A stretch of DNA of 64,000 nucleotides from an uncultured Saprospiraceae bacterium (GTDB lineage Bacteria > Bacteroidota > Bacteroidia > Chitinophagales > Saprospiraceae), in the NCBI GenBank assembly GCA_938007965.1, contig CALLMH010000004.1, positions 62,001 through 126,000 of the forward strand. Reading direction: 5' to 3'. The translations under genes were made by a program, and so were the position numbers. Shown piece after piece: positions 36,784 to 46,228 of this stretch; within the stretch, counting starts at the first letter, position 1, and the number at the start of each line of letters is the position of its first letter. The notes beneath the pieces were generated by a model, which worked only from the letters and a program-made list of their open reading frames with translations, ran no database searches and was not told where the DNA came from.

Positions 36784-36795
36784 GGCTGATCAGCC
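36784..36795 (-). terminator. 12-bp palindrome just after the GH113-like gene
   Basis: GGCTGATCAGCC is a perfect palindrome 8 bases past the stop codon. It could fold as a 4-bp stem with a GATC loop, followed on the minus strand by AGCTTTATTTT. As a terminator it is weak; a binding site is the alternative. Confidence 0.3.
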
Positions 36796-36803
36796 CTCAA
36801 CAA

Positions 36804-37763
36804 TCATCTGCACCTACTATAATATTCGGCTATGACAGATTGGGACAATTTATTTTGTGGAGTATAGTCTCTTTCTGGGTATCCTTCGTGTCCCATCCCC
36901 GCGGGAAACCACTTCCATAAGAATCCACCTCCCCACCAGTCTTCGGCCATGAAGTTCTCCAAGAGTGCAGCGTATGCATTGGCTTGCGCTTCTTGATTGA
37001 TTGGCGCTTTTCTTACTCCTTTTTCTAATTCCCAAGTCTTACCTGCACATCCATCGATACTTAGATATCCATATTCTGTAAATACGATCTGCTTACTGTG
37101 TTTCTTGGAAAATTGTCGCAGCTTCTTCTCTGTAGGGAGCCATTTATCTATCAACTCAGATTTGGTAGGAGTGTCTTTATCAGATAATGGGAAGTAGGCA
37201 CTTACTCCGATATAATCTAGATCATCCCATATAGGCACTTTGTCGTAGCTATCCCAATTAGAAGAATAGATCAACTCACCATCGTAATATGACCTAATCT
37301 CTTTGATAAGCGTTCTCCAAAATTCAGGTCTTTTTTGTACTGCAAGTTTATATTCTGTGGCTATACACAACATTTCGACATTGCGTTTGGCGGCAATTTT
37401 ACCATAGAAATGTATAAATTCTCTATATCCATTTTCCCAAGCCTTCCAGTCGTTTTCATTGTCATAGGATATATCTCCAACCCATGCTCCATGGATATAT
37501 ACCTGTGGTTTTAGCATGATTTTGATCCCTTTTTCATGGGCAAGTGAGATACATTTTTCGATTCCTTCCGCTCTTTCTCCCCACCACTGCCTATCAAGAT
37601 TGTATCGGATTTTAGGATCATCGATGCCCCTAGAGAATCCATAAGGAACCAGTGATATCCACTCTGCATTCACTTCTTGGATCGCATCTATTTCAGCCGG
37701 TCCGATTGGTTGAGAAGGTGCTACCATTGTGATGCCCTTCATAGGTGGAGACTGAGCATTCAT
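36804..37763 (-). CDS. GH113-like glycoside hydrolase (GTA TIM-barrel), probably secreted
   Basis: From the first ATG the protein has 319 residues. Catalytic candidates are Glu137 (LCIATEYKL, acid/base) and Glu230 (IVFTEYGY, nucleophile), placed as in GH113 beta-mannanase-type TIM barrels. WWGGGFLWKWFP near the end is a typical substrate-cleft motif. The ATG gives MNAQSPP, which looks like the residue run just after a signal peptidase site. In frame upstream the codons read KKILVLIFGICCIQMNAQ, a good signal peptide, but the codon where ATG is expected (37806-37808) is ATC and no ATG, GTG or TTG occurs before a stop. So either a rare start or a mutation is involved. It likely cuts beta-mannose or related glycans. 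Confidence 0.83.
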   Translation of the reverse strand: MNAQSPPMKGITMVAPSQPIGPAEIDAIQEVNAEWISLVPYGFSRGIDDPKIRYNLDRQWWGERAEGIEKCISLAHEKGIKIMLKPQVYIHGAWVGDISYDNENDWKAWENGYREFIHFYGKIAAKRNVEMLCIATEYKLAVQKRPEFWRTLIKEIRSYYDGELIYSSNWDSYDKVPIWDDLDYIGVSAYFPLSDKDTPTKSELIDKWLPTEKKLRQFSKKHSKQIVFTEYGYLSIDGCAGKTWELEKGVRKAPINQEAQANAYAALLENFMAEDWWGGGFLWKWFPAGMGHEGYPERDYTPQNKLSQSVIAEYYSRCR

Positions 37764-37859
37764 CTGAATACAACAGATGCCAAAAATAAGTACAAGTATC
37801 TTTTTGATAAGTTTTGATTTTAATTTAACTAAATAACTTCACACGGGAGACAATACATA

Positions 37860-38999
37860 TCATATTGCTCTGTCTCTTAGCCATGGACTGACTCTGTAAC
37901 GTTCTTCATGATACCGATCATAAAGCCCATCAAGTAACTCAACAATATAATCGAATCCTAGTTCTCTACCCCAAGAAATTAGTCCTTTCGGATAGTTGAC
38001 TCCTTTGGTCATTGCTGTCTCTACAGATTCTTCATTACAGATACCCATGTAGATTGTATCTGCCGCCTCATTGATCAGCATAGCAAGTACTCTATGGAGT
38101 ATTTTTTTGCCCGACTTTTGGTCAGTATTGGGAGTTGGGTTGTCAGCATTCTCAGCATAATCATAGAAGCCCTTACCACTTTTTCGACCTAAGTAACCCG
38201 CATCTACCAAAGCCTTCTGCACGAAAGATGGCTTATACCGACCATCATAGTAGAATGCTTTCCACACAGTTTCTGTCACCTTATAGTTGACATCATGACC
38301 AATATAGTCTGTCAATGCGAATGGTCCCATTCTGAATCCTCCCATTTCTTTCATCACCCAATCAATGGTAGCATAATCGGCGATTCCTTCTTCGTATATT
38401 TTGAAGCTCTCACTGTAAAAAGGACGTGCTACTTTATTGACGATGAACCCAGGAGTATCTCTTGCGATCACAGTATACTTCCCCCAACTGTCAACTATTT
38501 TTTGAGCTCGTGATACAACATCAGGACTTGATTGCACGGCGGGTATGATCTCTACCAATTTCATCAATGGCGCGGGATTAAAAAAATGTATACCCACCAT
38601 CCTCCAAGGATTATCTAAAGAACCAGCAATCTGTGTTACAGAAAGAGAAGAAGTATTGGTCGCCAATATGCAATCAGTACTTACTATTGTTTCTATCGAT
38701 CTGAAGACTTTCTTTTTGACCTCCATATTCTCCACTATAGCTTCTATGATAAGATCCGCTTTTTCGAATGCTTGCATAGAACTACCAAAGTAGATGCGAC
38801 CCATAATTCCCTTGACTTCGATATCACTCATCCGTCCCTTTTCTACTTGACGGTTTAGTATTTTCTGAAGTTTGGTTCTAGCGGTAACTATCGCTTCTTC
38901 ATTAATGTCTACGAGCTGAACTTCCCATCCATAAGTCGCCGCTACTTGTGCTATTCCCGAGCCCATAGCTCCTGCTCCTAATACTCCGAGTACTGACAT
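37860..38999 (-). CDS. paaH: 3-hydroxyacyl-CoA dehydrogenase (PaaH-like)
   Basis: A 379-residue NAD-dependent dehydrogenase. The N-terminal Rossmann fold has GAGAMG at residues 8-13 and the ribose-binding acid in LVDINEEA. The catalytic pair is His138 (GIHFFNPAP) and Glu150, twelve residues apart as in the family. The C-terminal helical dimer domain contains GPFALTDYIGHDVN and a second GFDYIVELLDGLYDRYHEERY unit. It oxidises 3-hydroxyacyl-CoA to 3-oxoacyl-CoA, in fatty acid or phenylacetate breakdown. It is divergent from paaZ across a 417-base spacer, which favours a phenylacetate role, although the other paa genes are not seen here. Confidence 0.88.
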   Translation of the reverse strand: MSVLGVLGAGAMGSGIAQVAATYGWEVQLVDINEEAIVTARTKLQKILNRQVEKGRMSDIEVKGIMGRIYFGSSMQAFEKADLIIEAIVENMEVKKKVFRSIETIVSTDCILATNTSSLSVTQIAGSLDNPWRMVGIHFFNPAPLMKLVEIIPAVQSSPDVVSRAQKIVDSWGKYTVIARDTPGFIVNKVARPFYSESFKIYEEGIADYATIDWVMKEMGGFRMGPFALTDYIGHDVNYKVTETVWKAFYYDGRYKPSFVQKALVDAGYLGRKSGKGFYDYAENADNPTPNTDQKSGKKILHRVLAMLINEAADTIYMGICNEESVETAMTKGVNYPKGLISWGRELGFDYIVELLDGLYDRYHEERYRVSPWLRDRAI

Positions 39000-39416
39000 T
39001 ATTTTTCTATTTGATTCTTCAATACAAAAATAGGGAATAAGATTGGACTAGTGGAATATCAAAGGTCACTTTCGTGAACTCTTTTGGATACTTCGATCTA
39101 ACAGTATTTCTATAATAATACTATCGCCAATGTCAATTTCAGAAATATATGAAGGGACTTTAGTTGTTCGTTAAGCTCATATATCAGATCAATCCGTATG
39201 AAGACCCATGGCAAATCCACATCCCGGGGGATTACCGAAAATTAAAAATAGTGAAAAATATACTTACTAAAGACTGTTTCAGTTAGATGTAAGTATCGGA
39301 TTCGTGGAAATTGATTTCTTGAGATATTGGCATATTAAATTAAAATATCAAGTTTGATTTAAGTGAAAAATGAGTTCACAATTCTATATCTTCACACCAC
39401 CTAAACAAATGAACAG
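39000..39416. other. Divergent promoter region between paaH-like and paaZ genes
   Basis: A 417-base spacer without a gene. It should hold both promoters. No consensus -7 box stands out. The stretch CACTTTCGTGAACTCTTTT at about 39067 weakly resembles CACTTTCTGAATTCTTGT at about 7575. Confidence 0.4.
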
Positions 39417-41468
39417 ATGAAATTAAAAAACTACGCGCTCGGAAGCTGGATAGAAGGTCAAGGTGATGGACAAGCATTGATAGATGGAGCCAATGGTGAA
39501 ATCATAGGATACGCAACAAGTAAAGGCCTCGATTGGGCAGATATGCTAGAGTATGGTCGTAAGACGGGAGGGCATACGCTGCGTAAGATGACTTTTCAGC
39601 AGAGAGGAAGAATGATCAAGTCGCTGGCATTGTATCTTCATGAGAAAAGAAGATCTTATTATCCGATCAGTTACAAAACAGGAGCGACAAAGTCGGACAG
39701 TTGGGTAGATATCGAAGGAGGAATTGGTAATCTCTTTGCGAATGCGAGTCTCAGAAAGAAATTTCCTGATCAGCCCTATTATGTAGATGGCGAGATGGCA
39801 CCACTATCAAAGGGAGGATCATTCATCGGGCAGCATATCATGGTGCCGAAGGAAGGTGTAGCGGTCCATATCAATGCCTTTAACTTTCCTATCTGGGGAA
39901 TGCTAGAAAAATGTGCAGTAAATTGGTTAGCAGGAATGCCGGCGATTGTGAAGCCCGCAACATTGACATCATTCCTTACTGAGGCGATGGTGAGAGATAT
40001 TATAGCATCTGGAATATTACCAGAAGGAGCATTACAATTGATAAGTGGAAGTGCAAGAGGAATTCTTGATCATGTGACGAGTCAGGATGTAGTTACTTTT
40101 ACAGGGTCCGCTGATACGGGACGAATGCTAAAGTCAACACCTCAGATCATAAATGAAGCCGTGCCATTTAATATGGAAGCGGATTCGCTCAACTGTATCA
40201 TCTTAGGCCAAGATGCTGTGCCAGGCACGGATGAGTTTGATCTATTTCTCAAAGAAGTAAGAAGAGAGATGACTACTAAGTGTGGTCAGAAATGTACTGC
40301 GATCAGGAGAATCATGGTACCAGAAAACCTCATGGAAGATGTACAGATACAACTCGGTAAAGCACTCGCCAAAACAACAATCGGAGATCCAAGAGTAGAA
40401 GGCGTAAGAATGGGCTCTCTGGCAGGGCCACAACAAGTCAAAGAAGTAAGAGAGAGAATAGAACAACTATTAGAGACTTCCCAACTTGTCTACGGAGATT
40501 TGGATGAAGTGATGCTTGTCGAAGGAACAAATAAAGCGGGATCGTATATGAATCCTATATTGATGAGGCAGGACAAGCCATTCGAAAATACTGATGTTCA
40601 TGATATAGAGGCGTTTGGTCCAGCGAGTACCATCATGCCTTATCAGAATATAGATGAAGCTATAGAATTAGCTAAGATGGGTAAGGGGTCGTTGGTCTGT
40701 TCTATTACAACGAATGATGATAAGACGGCCCGAAAATTCGTATTGGGTGCAGCCAGTCATCACGGCAGGATCCTCGTGCTCAATAGAGAATCTGCCCAAG
40801 AAAGCACTGGTCATGGCTCTCCGATGCCGCTTCTGGTTCATGGTGGTCCTGGCAGAGCTGGAGGTGGAGAAGAAATGGGAGGTATGCGCGGTGTAAAACA
40901 CTACATGCAGAGATGTGCAGTACAAGGTAGTCCGACCACGCTGACAGAAGTCACGGGGCAGTTTCAGTACGGTGCCAAATATAATGAAGATGCAGGTCAT
41001 CCATTCACAAAGCACTTCGAAGATATAAATATCGGAGATACAGTCATCACTGCAAAACGAACAATAACAGAGTCTGATATTGTTAATTTTGCCAATGTTT
41101 CATGGGATCATTTCTACGCACATACAGATGTTACTTCACTTGATGGTACGATCTTCGAGCAGAGGGTAGCACATGGGTATTTCATATTGAGCGCAGCAGC
41201 AGGGTTATTCGTCCATGCAGCAAAGGGGCCAGTATTATTGAATTATGGATTAGAAGATTGTAGATTCACCAAGCCAGTATATGCAGGCATGACGATTGGT
41301 GTGAGATTCACCGCCAAAGAAAAAATTGCTCAGGAAAAACGAGATGAAGATGATATCCCAAAAGGTATCGTCAAATTCCTAGTAGATGTATATGATGAGA
41401 CGGGTGAGACAGTAGCGATTGCAACGATCCTGACTATGGTCAAGCGAAGATTACCTTTAAATTTATAA
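39417..41468 (+). CDS. paaZ: Phenylacetate degradation bifunctional protein PaaZ (aldehyde dehydrogenase / enoyl-CoA hydratase)
   Basis: A 683-residue fusion. Residues about 1-520 are an aldehyde dehydrogenase: Glu254 in FNMEADSLN and catalytic Cys293 in KCGQKCTAIRR, with NAFNFPIWGMLEK upstream. Residues about 535-683 form a MaoC-type hot-dog hydratase (FEDINIGDTV, then SWDHFYAHTD and VAHGYFILS). In the phenylacetate pathway the hydratase half opens the oxepin-CoA ring by hydrolysis, and the dehydrogenase half oxidises the resulting semialdehyde. Both active sites look intact, so it is the full enzyme. A GNAT acetyltransferase gene follows 11 bases later. Confidence 0.95.
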   Translation: MKLKNYALGSWIEGQGDGQALIDGANGEIIGYATSKGLDWADMLEYGRKTGGHTLRKMTFQQRGRMIKSLALYLHEKRRSYYPISYKTGATKSDSWVDIEGGIGNLFANASLRKKFPDQPYYVDGEMAPLSKGGSFIGQHIMVPKEGVAVHINAFNFPIWGMLEKCAVNWLAGMPAIVKPATLTSFLTEAMVRDIIASGILPEGALQLISGSARGILDHVTSQDVVTFTGSADTGRMLKSTPQIINEAVPFNMEADSLNCIILGQDAVPGTDEFDLFLKEVRREMTTKCGQKCTAIRRIMVPENLMEDVQIQLGKALAKTTIGDPRVEGVRMGSLAGPQQVKEVRERIEQLLETSQLVYGDLDEVMLVEGTNKAGSYMNPILMRQDKPFENTDVHDIEAFGPASTIMPYQNIDEAIELAKMGKGSLVCSITTNDDKTARKFVLGAASHHGRILVLNRESAQESTGHGSPMPLLVHGGPGRAGGGEEMGGMRGVKHYMQRCAVQGSPTTLTEVTGQFQYGAKYNEDAGHPFTKHFEDINIGDTVITAKRTITESDIVNFANVSWDHFYAHTDVTSLDGTIFEQRVAHGYFILSAAAGLFVHAAKGPVLLNYGLEDCRFTKPVYAGMTIGVRFTAKEKIAQEKRDEDDIPKGIVKFLVDVYDETGETVAIATILTMVKRRLPLNL

Positions 41469-41479
41469 ATGATCGACTG

Positions 41480-41929
41480 ATGAATTATAATATCAAGATA
41501 CCATCAAAAAAAGAAATACATCAATTGGTATCGCTGTGTGCAGCTCATGCGGCATTCGAGAAATGCGAGTTTGATAGGAAAGGAAAAGCTGAAAGGCTAT
41601 CGGAGGACTTATTTTCTACTGCTCCTAAATTGGAATGTAGAGTGGTAGACCACGATGGACAATACATAGGATATATAACATGGATGAGGCAATATTCGAC
41701 ATGGAATGCTGAGGAGTATTTGTATATGGACTGCTTATATCTAGATGATAATTATCGAAGTCAAGGTATTGGGGTAGCGTTGATCGATGAGATGAAGGCT
41801 TATGGGAAAGAAAATAATATTACAATCATTCAGTGGCAAACGCCTGACTTTAACAAGCGAGCGATTAAGTTTTATCGCAAGATCGGCGCTACTTCTTTGA
41901 ACAAAGAGCGATTTTTTCTGCGGGTTTAA
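41480..41929 (+). CDS. GNAT family N-acetyltransferase downstream of paaZ
   Basis: A 149-residue GNAT protein. It has HAAFEKCEFDRKGKAERL near the N-terminus, the strand YLYMDCLYLDDNYRSQGIG, which carries the acetyl-CoA loop, and WQTPDFNKRAIKFYRKIGA at the end. It resembles diamine or spermidine acetyltransferases in length and layout. Located 11 bases after paaZ, it may share that transcript, but no functional connection to phenylacetate is known. Similar to, though clearly not a copy of, the SSAT-like gene near 31 kb. Confidence 0.87.
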   Translation: MNYNIKIPSKKEIHQLVSLCAAHAAFEKCEFDRKGKAERLSEDLFSTAPKLECRVVDHDGQYIGYITWMRQYSTWNAEEYLYMDCLYLDDNYRSQGIGVALIDEMKAYGKENNITIIQWQTPDFNKRAIKFYRKIGATSLNKERFFLRV

Positions 41930-42021
41930 TTTTTTAGAATTATACGTTTCTGAAGAACAATTGGGTATGTTTTCTTCTTCAACCGTTGGAACTTACATTA
42001 ATCTACCCGGTCAATCAGCGC

Positions 42022-44520
42022 ATGAGACATATATTTACATTTGCAACCATTTTATTATTGGTTAATTTCTTGACAGCACAAAGGCCCAATCGAGGTCAGG
42101 GTAAGCCTACAATGACGATGATAAAAGGGGTAGTCATCGATCAATCTTCTCAGTCGGCACTTGAATTTGCGACCATATCTATATTTGCTAAAAAAGACTC
42201 CTCACTTCTTACAGGAGGTATATCTGAAGCGGATGGCTCTTTTTCTTTTAATGTCAATCCTGTTGGTCCTATGTATGCCGAGGTCGAATTTATTGGCTAT
42301 GAATCACTACTTATTGATGATATTGTTCCTGAGAAAGGAAAACCAATCATTGATATGGGTAAGATAGAGATGTCAGTGGGAGGTGTCAACTTGGATGAGA
42401 TCGTAGTCAGAGCGGAAAAAAGCGACATGCAGTTTTCGTTGGATAAGCGAATTTTCAATGTTGGAAAAGATCTCGCATCGAGAGGGGGTAATGCATCTGA
42501 TGTATTGGATAATATTCCATCTGTTACTGTAGGAGTAGAAGGTGAAGTCAGTCTCAGAGGAAGTGAGAATGTGCGTATTTTGATCAATGGACGTCCATCA
42601 GGTCTGATAGGGCTCAATGGGACAGACGGTCTCCGAACCATCAATGCCAGTATGATCGAGCGAGTAGAAGTAATAACCAATCCTTCTTCAAAATTCGAAG
42701 CGGAAGGGATGGCCGGAATTATCAATATCATTCTCAAAAAAGACAGAGCAAAAGGATTTAATGGGTCTTTCGAATTGACAGGTGGAGCGCCATTACAATA
42801 TGGCGGGGGGGCCAATCTGAACTATCGACAGGATAAGCTCAATTTCTTTTTGAATTATAGCTATCGGAAGCGAACAGGAGATTCCAATGGAAATAGATAT
42901 CAAGAATTTTATCTCGAAGATGTCACAAGAGTATCTCTTCAAAAACAAGTCCGAGAAAGATCTGGTGAAGATCATAGTTTTAGATTTGGAAGTGATTATA
43001 TGTTGAGTGATAATGAAGTGCTGACAGCTGCATTTCTGTATAGATACGGAGAAGACAACAATAACAACTTTGTAACATACCGAGATGCGGACTTTCCATC
43101 GGGAGCGATCATGACTCGACCTACGAATGATTCTTTTGATGAGTACATATTGAGGACAGATACAGAAAATGAACTAGAACCCACTCTAGAGTATAGTCTC
43201 AGATATGATAAAAAATTCAAAACGAAAGGACATAAGTTAACTGCAGATGTCAGTTTTCAGAGTAATGACGAAGAGGAGTCTTCTTTTTTTCGAGAGTCAC
43301 TTTTTCAGAATGACATGTTGGTCAATGATGCGCTATTACTTCAAAGATCGGCCAATCAAGAGGGACAAAGGCAGTGGAGATTACAGCTGGATTATACCAA
43401 ACCATTTGAGAATGGCTATAAATCAGAAATGGGAGCATTGGGTACATTTCGACAAATCACGAATAACTTCCTAGTAGAAACATTTGGCACTACTGCCGCC
43501 TCTCCAGAAGATATGGTTTGGTTTACTGAGGAAGGCCTGTCCAACGATTTTATATACGATGAAGATGTATTAGGGGCTTATGGAAATATCGGCAAAGACT
43601 TTGAAAAAATCTCATTTCAAGTAGGTGCGAGAGTAGAATATTCTCACATTAGAACTGAACTCATCCAAACCAATGAACTGAATGATAGAGACTATATAAA
43701 TTTCTTTCCGAGTGGGTTCATATCATATAAGATGGCAGGAGAAAATTCATTTCAGGCCAGTTACAGTAGGAGGATCAGACGACCAAGATTTTGGGACTTG
43801 AATCCATTTTTTACATTTACTGATAGGAGAAACTTCTTTAGTGGGAATCCAGATTTAGATCCAGAATTTACGGATAGCTACGAAATCGGACACCTGAAAT
43901 ACTGGGAATCAGGAAATATAGGATCATCAATATACTACAGACGCACAAATGACAATATCCAAAGAGTCCAAACACAAAATGTCCAAGATCAAACTACTAT
44001 AAGAAGACCAGAGAATGTAGGAACTGAGGAAAATATGGGAGTCGAGTTCCTATTTGCATATACTGGTATCAAATGGCTGAGGGTCGACGGTAGTATCAAT
44101 GGATTCAGATTCATAACCAAAGGTGCAATCGATGGAGGCCAGGAGTTTAATGTAGATAATTTTGCATGGACCTCTAATCTTAATTCTAGAATATCATTTT
44201 GGCAGAATGCTGATCTGCAATTCAGACTAAATTATAGAGCACCGAGACAAACACTTCAAGGGAATCGGAAGTCAATCACATCGCTTAATGTTGCTTTTTC
44301 AAAAGATTTTACGCCGGACCTTACATTTACACTTGCCATCCAAGATGTATTCAATAATCGGAAAAGAAGAGGAGAGTTCATCGCTGACAACTTCTATGAA
44401 GAGAGTGATTTCCAATGGAGACCACGGACACTCACAGCAACGGTAAACTATAGAATAAATAAAAAGAAAGAGCGACCAAAACGTGGCGGATATAATGGCG
44501 GTGGTGGTGGAGAGTTTTAG
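42022..44520 (+). CDS. TonB-dependent outer-membrane receptor (OMP beta-barrel family 3)
   Basis: I start at the ATG giving MRHIFTFATILLLVNFLTAQ, a signal peptide (832 residues); an in-frame TTG twelve codons earlier is less likely. Residues about 35-120 are a carboxypeptidase-regulatory-like sandwich (IKGVVIDQSSQSALEFATIS). Residues about 125-240 form the plug (SDVLDNIPSVTVGVEGEVSLRG). The rest is a large beta-barrel whose C-terminus ends in a glycine-rich GGYNGGGGGEF. No partner SusD gene is present, so this is the SusD-less type often used for metal or peptide/siderophore uptake; the ligand is unknown. The next gene is convergent, 5 bases away. Confidence 0.92.
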   Translation: MRHIFTFATILLLVNFLTAQRPNRGQGKPTMTMIKGVVIDQSSQSALEFATISIFAKKDSSLLTGGISEADGSFSFNVNPVGPMYAEVEFIGYESLLIDDIVPEKGKPIIDMGKIEMSVGGVNLDEIVVRAEKSDMQFSLDKRIFNVGKDLASRGGNASDVLDNIPSVTVGVEGEVSLRGSENVRILINGRPSGLIGLNGTDGLRTINASMIERVEVITNPSSKFEAEGMAGIINIILKKDRAKGFNGSFELTGGAPLQYGGGANLNYRQDKLNFFLNYSYRKRTGDSNGNRYQEFYLEDVTRVSLQKQVRERSGEDHSFRFGSDYMLSDNEVLTAAFLYRYGEDNNNNFVTYRDADFPSGAIMTRPTNDSFDEYILRTDTENELEPTLEYSLRYDKKFKTKGHKLTADVSFQSNDEEESSFFRESLFQNDMLVNDALLLQRSANQEGQRQWRLQLDYTKPFENGYKSEMGALGTFRQITNNFLVETFGTTAASPEDMVWFTEEGLSNDFIYDEDVLGAYGNIGKDFEKISFQVGARVEYSHIRTELIQTNELNDRDYINFFPSGFISYKMAGENSFQASYSRRIRRPRFWDLNPFFTFTDRRNFFSGNPDLDPEFTDSYEIGHLKYWESGNIGSSIYYRRTNDNIQRVQTQNVQDQTTIRRPENVGTEENMGVEFLFAYTGIKWLRVDGSINGFRFITKGAIDGGQEFNVDNFAWTSNLNSRISFWQNADLQFRLNYRAPRQTLQGNRKSITSLNVAFSKDFTPDLTFTLAIQDVFNNRKRRGEFIADNFYEESDFQWRPRTLTATVNYRINKKKERPKRGGYNGGGGGEF

Positions 44521-44525
44521 ATTTT

Positions 44526-45653
44526 CTAATTTAAATTTCTGTTTTTCCACTTGTATCTAGAAGGGAATAAGGCCCACCATGCAGCTATCACTATATATAC
44601 CATAAACATCAGTGAAGCGGGCAAGAATGATTTGAGTGCATCTTTTGATTTGAAGTATTCTTGAAGCTTTGCGAGATACATGTAGTCTATAGATAACTTA
44701 ATAAACAGTCCGAAAAGGAATCCAAAAAAACTGAGACCTGTTCCAAAAAAAGATAATCCAAGATTAAAAAGCAATAGCATAACGAAAAAGAAAACGTAGC
44801 CTTGAATTTTCATGATTCTCTTATCGCTGTAAAACTTAGTTTTCGTGGCCCATCGTTTTCTTTGTTGTATCAAACCGCCGAGACTGTCTTCAGGTTGAGT
44901 ATGAACGATTGCTTCTTTAGATTTTAAGAATCTTATAAGTTTAGGGTCCAACTTAGCGGCTTCTTGTATCATAAACATATCATCTCCCGAAGCTATTTTT
45001 TCACTTCGCTGAAATCCTCCAAGTTCCATGAATAGCGACTTCTCATAGGCCAGATTTGCACCATTGGCCATGAAATAGGCATTGGAGAGGATGCCATTTG
45101 CAGTAACAGCCATATTGTTGATACAATCTATATATTGGAATCTTTGGATTAATGACTTATCTATATCATATTGTACGGGGGCCGCGATCAGTCTCGCTTT
45201 ACTGTTTTCATAGTAACTTACTATGGATAGAAGCCATTGGTGCCCCACTTCGCAATCTGCGTCCGTTGTAATAATCAAATCGCCTTTAGATTTTTCAATT
45301 CCTAGGGATAAAGCGCCTTTTTTGCCTATGTTTTGTTCTGAATGTATAATTCTTAATCGACTACTGCTTAATTGGGTTAATATAGTAGATGTATTATCTG
45401 TGCTTGCATCATTGACCACTATGATTTCGTAAAGGTCAGTTGGGAAATCACTCTTCAGTATAGAATTGATACACTTCTCGATGGTCTTTTCTTCGTTTCT
45501 AGCGGCTATTATGATGCTGGTGAAGGTAGAAGGAATATGTCTTTTTGGGATAATCCATTCAGATGTTCTTTCCCAACCTGTCAGAATCCTAGAAATCATC
45601 ATCACGTACCCAAAGGCTACACAGACGGTAAAAACAAATAAGCCTATCTCCAA
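44526..45653 (-). CDS. Membrane-bound family 2 glycosyltransferase
   Basis: A 375-residue protein. Residues about 1-20 are a membrane helix (IGLFVFTVCVAFGYVMM). The GT2 domain has SIIIAARNEEKTIEKC, VNDASTDNT, metal-binding TDADCEV, then SGDDMFMIQEA and the QQRKRWATKTKFY motif of processive enzymes (Q-x-x-R-W). Two or three helices close the C-terminus. The layout resembles cellulose/hyaluronan-like or N-glycan-type synthases that add sugars at the membrane. The start is TTG, as no ATG keeps the first helix. The gene just upstream on the same strand is a small membrane protein of unknown function, 41 bases away. Confidence 0.88.
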   Translation of the reverse strand: MEIGLFVFTVCVAFGYVMMISRILTGWERTSEWIIPKRHIPSTFTSIIIAARNEEKTIEKCINSILKSDFPTDLYEIIVVNDASTDNTSTILTQLSSSRLRIIHSEQNIGKKGALSLGIEKSKGDLIITTDADCEVGHQWLLSIVSYYENSKARLIAAPVQYDIDKSLIQRFQYIDCINNMAVTANGILSNAYFMANGANLAYEKSLFMELGGFQRSEKIASGDDMFMIQEAAKLDPKLIRFLKSKEAIVHTQPEDSLGGLIQQRKRWATKTKFYSDKRIMKIQGYVFFFVMLLLFNLGLSFFGTGLSFFGFLFGLFIKLSIDYMYLAKLQEYFKSKDALKSFLPASLMFMVYIVIAAWWALFPSRYKWKNRNLN

Positions 45654-45694
45654 TGTCGTGAATTTATGGAAGTTAAATGATGGTCATATATGAC

Positions 45695-46228
45695 TTAAAA
45701 CATATTATCATATTCATTATTGGATTTTGGTTGTGGTTCTACTTTGGGTTGGATAGGTGGAAGATCTAGGAAGTCTTCGTCATCAGTAACTTCTTCATAA
45801 TCTACGAAATCCTCTTCGTCCGCGGGTGCTTCTTTAGGAGCATGTTGGTTAAATACCTTACTGATTTTCTTTTTGATGAAAAACTTACCCAGAAGAAAAC
45901 TACCAGCTAAGGCACCTATGATACCTGGAATAACGGGGAACCAAAGTGCACAAAGTATTATTATGCCAATTGGGATCAAAGGGTTTTTCTTAGCTAGAGC
46001 TATTGCTGATTTGCCAATGCCTAACGCTCCCTTTGGATCTACTGCGACGCCAGCTATGAATAATATAGGAGAGAGCCAAAATAGTAGTGTGAATAATCCT
46101 TTGACTACCATGTAAGCGAAGAGTACTCCGAGAATAAGGATTAGGATCGAGCCAATAGTTCCAAGGGGATTTCCTCCACCGCTGTTAGGGTTTCCGCCAC
46201 CTATTCTATATTGTCTTATTGTTGTCAT
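45695..46228 (-). CDS. Membrane protein with Gly/Asn-rich start and acidic tail, unknown function
   Basis: I do not recognise a family. From the ATG giving MTTIRQYRIGGGNPNSGGGN the protein has 177 residues. Three or four hydrophobic segments lie between about residues 25 and 125 (ILILILGVLFAYMVVKGLFT and IPGIIGALAGSFLLGKFF among them). Basic KKKISK follows, and then a strongly acidic tail (EEDFVDYEEVTDDEDF) ending EYDNMF. It is probably cotranscribed with the glycosyltransferase gene 41 bases downstream. The charged tail may bind a partner in the cytosol. Confidence 0.72.
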   Translation of the reverse strand: MTTIRQYRIGGGNPNSGGGNPLGTIGSILILILGVLFAYMVVKGLFTLLFWLSPILFIAGVAVDPKGALGIGKSAIALAKKNPLIPIGIIILCALWFPVIPGIIGALAGSFLLGKFFIKKKISKVFNQHAPKEAPADEEDFVDYEEVTDDEDFLDLPPIQPKVEPQPKSNNEYDNMF

